64,000 nucleotides of DNA from Dietzia sp032248695 (GTDB lineage: Bacteria; Actinomycetota; Actinomycetes; Mycobacteriales; Mycobacteriaceae). The stretch lies in assembly GCF_032248695.1 (NCBI RefSeq), contig NZ_JAVHXC010000006.1, positions 124,001-188,000 of the forward strand, given 5' to 3'. Position numbers and translations under genes: made by a program. The notes under the pieces are model-generated. The model had not been told where the DNA came from. It searched no databases and worked only from the letters and a program-made list of their open reading frames with translations. Numbering within the stretch: position 1 is the first letter of the stretch; each line of letters starts with the position of its first letter. Positions 61,605 through 64,000 of the stretch are shown here, piece after piece.

Positions 61605-62222
61605 ATGTCCGTGTCCGTGGCGGTGGTGAACGACTTCCCGCTGGTCATCGCGGGCGTCGAGGCTCTGTTGGGGCCCTACGCCGACCGGGTGTCCCTCCTG
61701 CCCTCCCGCGACGGGACCTCCCCCGGCGACCCCGTCGACGTGGTGCTGTTCGACACGTTCGCCTCCGGCCCCACCTGGCGGGACCAGTGCCGGGACCTCT
61801 CGCGGGACCCGTCGGTCGGCGCGGTGGCCATCTACTCGTTCATCACCGACCCGCGGGCGGTGGAGGAGGCCCTCGCCGCCGGCGCGCGCGGGTTCCTCGC
61901 CAAGTCCCTCGTCGGCGCCGACCTGGTCGCCGGGATAGAGCGGATCGCGGCCGGGGAGCAGCTGACCGCCCTGGCCCCCGACGGCGACTCCGGCCCGTCC
62001 TCGGTGTGGCCGACCGGGGACGCCGGGCTCTCACCGCGGGAGGCGGAGATGCTCGCCCTCATCGCACGGGGCCTGTCCAACGAGGACATCGCCGCCGCCT
62101 GCTACCTGTCCATCAACACCGTCAAGTCCTACATCCGGGACGCCTACCGCAAGATCGGCGTGACGACCCGCCCGCAGGCCGTGGCCTGGACGATGCGCAA
62201 CGGGCTCGAGCCGACCCACTGA
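61605..62222 (+). CDS. NarL/FixJ-family orphan response regulator
   Basis: A 205-residue regulator: receiver with Asp50 (VVLFDTFAS), Ser (IYSF) and Lys (FLAKSL) but a weakened acidic pocket (VVNDFP has Asn-Asp where Asp-Asp is usual), and a LuxR-type HTH (LSPREAEMLALIARGLSNEDIA, NTVKSYIRDAYRKIG; about 140-200). No kinase gene is adjacent. Divergent from whiB. Phosphorylation-independent function is possible. Confidence 0.85.
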   Translation: MSVSVAVVNDFPLVIAGVEALLGPYADRVSLLPSRDGTSPGDPVDVVLFDTFASGPTWRDQCRDLSRDPSVGAVAIYSFITDPRAVEEALAAGARGFLAKSLVGADLVAGIERIAAGEQLTALAPDGDSGPSSVWPTGDAGLSPREAEMLALIARGLSNEDIAAACYLSINTVKSYIRDAYRKIGVTTRPQAVAWTMRNGLEPTH

Positions 62223-62293
62223 GGGACGGGGGCGCCGCGGCCCGGCGGGCCCGGGCCCCGCGGCCGCCGCGGCCCTGCGGCCCTGCGGCGGGG

Positions 62294-63001
62294 TCAGGTC
62301 GCCGCGCCCGACCCCAGCACCCGGGCCAGCCCGTCCCTCATGTGTTCGACCAGCAGCGTGCGGGCGGGCGCCGGGTCCGCCGCGCGCACGGCGTCGGCGA
62401 TCGCGCGGTGCTCGGTGAGACGCGCCTGCGCGTCCGTGTAGGTGCTGCGCATGGCGTGCAGGCACATGCTCGTCTCGACCAGCACCGTCTCGTGCACCCG
62501 CGACAACCGCGGGCTCCGGGCCGCCTCGACCAGCGCGTGGTGGAAGTCCAGGTCGGCGGCGACCATGGCCGCGGAGCGCGGCTCGTCGGCGAGGCCGGCC
62601 ATGACGTCCACCGCGGCGTCGAGGGCGTCCGCGGTCTGCGCACCCAACCCCAGATCGAGGACCCGGTCGAGCGCGGCGGTCTCCACCGTCGTGCGCAGCA
62701 GGTACATGTCCTGCACCGCCTCCGGGCTCAGGTCGGCGACGAACAGCCCGCGGTTGCGGTGCGACACGAGCAGACCCTCCTGCGTCAGTCGCTGCATAGC
62801 CTCGCGCAGCGGGCCGCGGCTCACGCCCAGGGACCGCGCGAGCCCGGCCTCGCCGAGCTGTGTGCCCGGTGGGAACGTGCCGTCGGAGATGGCCCGGCGC
62901 AGGGTGCGCGCGATGAGCGAGGGCGTCGACTCCCGCACCACCGGTTCGAGCCCGGTCGACGCACCGGGATCACCGCCGGCATCGGCAACCGGGAGCGTCA
63001 T
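62294..63001 (-). CDS. GntR-family regulator (FadR/FCD subfamily)
   Basis: A 235-residue GntR protein: winged HTH at about 25-90 (GTFPPGTQLGEAGLARSLGVSRGPLREAM) and an all-helical FCD domain with the metal-binding His residues (DLDFHHALVEAA, TEHRAIADAV). The ATG overlaps the amidase stop (ATGA), so it is co-expressed with the amidase. A possible operator is the inverted repeat at 55392-55405, about 7 kb away. Confidence 0.9.
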   Translation of the reverse strand: MTLPVADAGGDPGASTGLEPVVRESTPSLIARTLRRAISDGTFPPGTQLGEAGLARSLGVSRGPLREAMQRLTQEGLLVSHRNRGLFVADLSPEAVQDMYLLRTTVETAALDRVLDLGLGAQTADALDAAVDVMAGLADEPRSAAMVAADLDFHHALVEAARSPRLSRVHETVLVETSMCLHAMRSTYTDAQARLTEHRAIADAVRAADPAPARTLLVEHMRDGLARVLGSGAAT

Positions 63002-64000
63002 CGGTCGTCGCCCCCCGCCTCGCCGGCGTGGACCCGCGGCGTCGGCACCACCCTGCCGAGCGCGGCCTCCAGCGCGGCGCCGACCCGCACGACGAGGCGG
63101 TCCTCGAACCGGGCCCCCACGACCTGCAGCCCCACCGGCAGGCCGGCGTCGGTCGTGCCGCACGGCAGGCTCAGCGCGGGCTGCTGGGTCATGTTGAACG
63201 GGTAGGTGTACGGCGTCCACGACGTCCAGTCGGGGCTGTGCCATCCCGGCGGCACGTCCGACCCGACGGGGAACGCCGGGATCGGCGTGGTGGGCGTGAC
63301 GAGGATGTCGTAGCTCTGGTGGAAGTCGGCCATCCGCGCGCCCAGCGCCATGCGGACCGCCACCGCGTCGAGGTAGTCGGCCGCGGAGAAGTCGCGGTAG
63401 CGTCCCAACGCCTCCCGCATCGACGGGTCCACGCGCTCGATCGCGTCGGGCCCGTGGGGCGCGAGGACCGCCGCGAGCCCGGAGAACCACAGCACGTGGA
63501 ACGCGTCCACGGGATCGGTCACCTCGGGGTCGACGGTGTCGACGTGCGCGCCCAGTGACTCGAGGACCCCGACCGCGCGGGTGACCTCACGCTCGACCTC
63601 GGCGTCGTTGCGACCGAACCCCAGCGTGGGACTGTAGGCGACCCGCAGTCCGTCGAGCGGGCGGTCGCCCCGCGCCCCCTCGGTCGCGGACGCGAGGTAG
63701 CCGCCGGGCCCGGGTGTCGTGGCGCGGGCGGGAACGGCCGACCAGTCGCGCGGGTCGGGGCGCAGCAGGGCGTCCATGAACGCGGCGGTGTCGGCCACGG
63801 TCCGGGTCATGGGGCCCGCGTGGGCGAGGGTGCCGAACGGGCTCGAGGGGAACATGGGGATGACACCGTAGGTGGGCTTGAGCGCCACGATGCCGCAGAA
63901 CGCGGCGGGGATCCTGACCGAGCCGCCGCCGTCGGTCCCGAGGGCGAGCTGACCGAGGCCCGCGGCGACCGCGGCCGACGCCCCGCCGCTCGACCCGCCC
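62998..64000 (-). CDS. Amidase-signature enzyme, 5' end outside the window
   Basis: 334 codons of an amidase-signature (AS) hydrolase. The first residues in the window are GGSSGGAS (cis-Ser region), then LALGTDGGGSVRIPAAF with the nucleophile Ser and ALKPTYG. The catalytic Lys and N-terminal about 130 residues lie to the right. Substrate unknown; a cyclic or acyclic amide feeding the aminotransferase pathway through the same GntR is a possibility. Confidence 0.9.
   Translation of the reverse strand, partial: GGSSGGASAAVAAGLGQLALGTDGGGSVRIPAAFCGIVALKPTYGVIPMFPSSPFGTLAHAGPMTRTVADTAAFMDALLRPDPRDWSAVPARATTPGPGGYLASATEGARGDRPLDGLRVAYSPTLGFGRNDAEVEREVTRAVGVLESLGAHVDTVDPEVTDPVDAFHVLWFSGLAAVLAPHGPDAIERVDPSMREALGRYRDFSAADYLDAVAVRMALGARMADFHQSYDILVTPTTPIPAFPVGSDVPPGWHSPDWTSWTPYTYPFNMTQQPALSLPCGTTDAGLPVGLQVVGARFEDRLVVRVGAALEAALGRVVPTPRVHAGEAGGDDR

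Noticed and set aside
62234..62264. Bidirectional terminator between narL and gntR
   Set aside because: The 71-bp gap is almost pure GC and can pair in many ways, but no single clean stem with a T-tract stands out.

Overview
The window is about 70% GC and densely packed with ATGA/GTGA-overlapping genes. Its gene content is typical of Mycobacteriales: KstR-controlled steroid catabolism, F420-type oxidoreductase, WhiB, TreS-Mak, a 13E12-type HNH protein with a mycobacterial-type SOS box. A Dietzia- or Rhodococcus-like actinobacterium is the best guess. The genus is an inference from gene content and GC only.

Steroid genes lie in four blocks. (1) 0.3-8.5 kb: hsaA-hsaC-hsaB, then a DUF1214 protein and a sulfotransferase, divergent from kshA, a small Cys-motif protein and kshB. 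(2) 18.9-26.8 kb: hsaG-hsaF and hsaE, separated by an HNH protein and an IclR regulator, then kstD and a MaoC hydratase. (3) 37.8-40.7 kb: a FadD19-type ligase divergent from an esterase. (4) 41.6-50 kb: fadE34, a natural chsE1-chsE2 fusion, chsH2, chsH1 and ltp2, divergent from kstR. Seven 14-bp sites matching TNNAACNNGTTNNA (four perfect, one at 13/14 upstream of kshA, one at 13/14 beside kstR, one at 12/14 beside fadD) sit at the divergent promoters, so the blocks look like one KstR regulon. Together the genes cover the last side-chain rounds, ring A/B opening, aromatic ring meta-cleavage and the hydroxyhexadienoate pathway. hsaD, cyp125, fadA5 and the early side-chain genes are not in the window.

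Between blocks 1 and 2 (8.5-17.9 kb) is a nine-gene operon that reads as an aerobic version of the cyclohexanecarboxylate to pimeloyl-CoA to glutaryl-CoA route: AliA-like ligase, AliB-like dehydrogenase, BadK-like hydratase, BadH, BadI, a GcdH-like dehydrogenase, a further acyl-CoA dehydrogenase and a 3-hydroxyacyl-CoA dehydrogenase. It carries its own TetR gene, a consensus-like promoter and a palindromic operator at the predicted start of transcription.

The rest: a CysQ fragment (left end); a flavodoxin-like and a PhnA-like gene; a unit of two Asp-rich exported proteins, a histidine kinase, an OmpR-type regulator, a DASS anion transporter and glycerate kinase (26.9-32.8 kb), preceded by 11-bp-spaced direct repeats; an F420-type oxidoreductase; two small proteins divergent from treS-mak; an MpaB-type oxygenase with a perfect 16-bp palindrome in its promoter; a minisatellite of about 63-bp units (49.98-50.75 kb) containing one undetermined base; a Glu/Leu-type dehydrogenase with a divergent LysR; an orphan ectoine hydroxylase; a class III aminotransferase, FAD/Fe-S oxidoreductase and semialdehyde dehydrogenase operon; WhiB divergent from an orphan NarL regulator; and a GntR-amidase pair cut by the right end. 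No rRNA, tRNA, insertion sequence or CRISPR array was seen.

A window-wide regularity: at least eleven genes that start a transcript have a TANNNT hexamer only 6-8 nt before the start codon and no Shine-Dalgarno sequence, suggesting leaderless mRNAs.
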